DNA from: Chara braunii
Lineage: Eukaryota; Streptophyta; Charophyceae; Charales; Characeae
NCBI GenBank assembly: GCA_003427395.1
Contig: BFEA01000790.1
Span: forward strand, 43,013-72,420
Reading direction: 5' to 3'
Length of the DNA: 29,408 bases
The notes beneath the pieces are model-generated. The model was given only the letters and a program-made list of their open reading frames with translations. It ran no database searches and had not been told where the DNA came from. Numbering within the stretch: the stretch's first letter is position 1; every line of letters begins with the position of its first letter. Position numbers and translations under genes: made by a program. Shown in pieces: positions 28,840 through 29,408 of this stretch.

Positions 28840-29408
28840 GCCCCAAGGGTATCAGAAGACATAAACAGTCTCCGGTTGGTGAGACTCTGTAATGTAGGGG
28901 CCATTTGTAGGCCTCGAGTATATCTGCAATAATAGCTGATCTGAACTAGGATGGTTTGGCTGGGACGCTGGGCACGGTTTCCAGCAGGTTATGTAGGGTC
29001 AAGAGTTGGTTCAGAGAGCTCCTTTAACTGTGCTGCAAGAGTTAATCTTGGAAAGTGAATGGGACGATGGACCCGATTTCCAGCAGTTTTGGTCTTGTTA
29101 CTATATATTGAGTAGCTGGTTGGCCAGTGGGTCAGGTACATAAGCTAAACTGACTGAGGCTGCCAGGTTATTTCCGGGTTGAATTGTGAGGTCCCGACCT
29201 CGTCCCATTGGTTTTTTTTTTTTTTTTTTTTTTTTTGCCTCCAAGTACTGGTGGTTTAACTTCTTCAAATTCCTTTCTATGAAAGGAAGCGGGGTCCCTT
29301 TTCCACCCGGAACAGCTTCCCAACCACGTAGTTAAAATCCCCTCAAAGCAGGGCAATGAATGATACTGTAGGGTACGCTGGACCCGGTATTCATCTGGTG
29401 CAGCTCCC
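28840..29408. other. LINE-adjacent non-coding end with a poly(T) tract
   Basis: It holds two related words, GGGACGCTGGGCACGGTTTCC (about 28962) and GGGACGATGGACCCGATTTCC (about 29061), followed by CAGCAG in both. A run of about 25 T lies at 29212-29236, which would be the poly(A) of a minus-strand retroposon. The minus-strand frame leading into it (29356-29168) is short and unrecognised. Confidence 0.5.

Overview
The window looks like nuclear DNA of a streptophyte (land plant or charophyte alga). It has long dinucleotide microsatellites, poly(A)/poly(T) tracts, a MITE, a decayed LINE, and one exon of a plastid-type histidinol-phosphatase gene (IMPL2/HISN7 family) ending in a consensus GT splice donor. 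Nothing looks bacterial: there are no operons, no dense ORFs and no CRISPR or rRNA. The species cannot be named from this sequence. Repeats fill most of the window and real coding content is small.

Layout. Positions 1-1387 are microsatellite-rich and are probably the first intron of the minus-strand IMPL2-like gene. Its first recognisable exon is 1388-2111, and later exons were not found. A 91-bp tandem duplication (2120-2301) and an (AG)n tract (2333-2393) lie just upstream of that gene. Positions 2394-3850 hold degenerate tandem repeats and no convincing gene. About 3850-4720 is an old, inverted fragment of the repeat family that dominates the rest of the window.

The main structure spans 4924-27729. 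Two direct repeats of about 8.7 kb (4924-13591 and 18529-27729; the second is 9.2 kb because it carries a 515-bp MITE) flank a unique 4.9-kb interior. The homology starts exactly at TGT in both copies and runs out just after ACA, the usual ends of long terminal repeats. I saw no gag, protease, integrase or reverse transcriptase. I therefore read it as a probable non-autonomous giant LTR retrotransposon (LARD-like) with unusually large LTRs. No matching target-site duplication was found, and an initiator-Met-tRNA-like primer-binding sequence sits inside the repeat rather than just after it, so an LTR-LTR recombinant or a segmental duplication remains possible. Each repeat contains a degenerate tRNA-Glu-like stretch, a TATA-bearing 242-bp block identical between copies, about eight copies of a TTCTRTAAGTTYAGG motif, five tandem 123-bp units, and a minus-strand ORF that is broken in the right copy. 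The interior holds one 177-codon ORF of unknown function, a four-unit hairpin array and a tRNA-like stem.

From 27730 to 28839 the sequence reads as the C-terminal part of a LINE reverse-transcriptase protein (zf-RVT zinc-binding domain) with five internal stops and no frameshift. The remainder is non-coding with a poly(T) tract. All identities and copy comparisons were made by eye.
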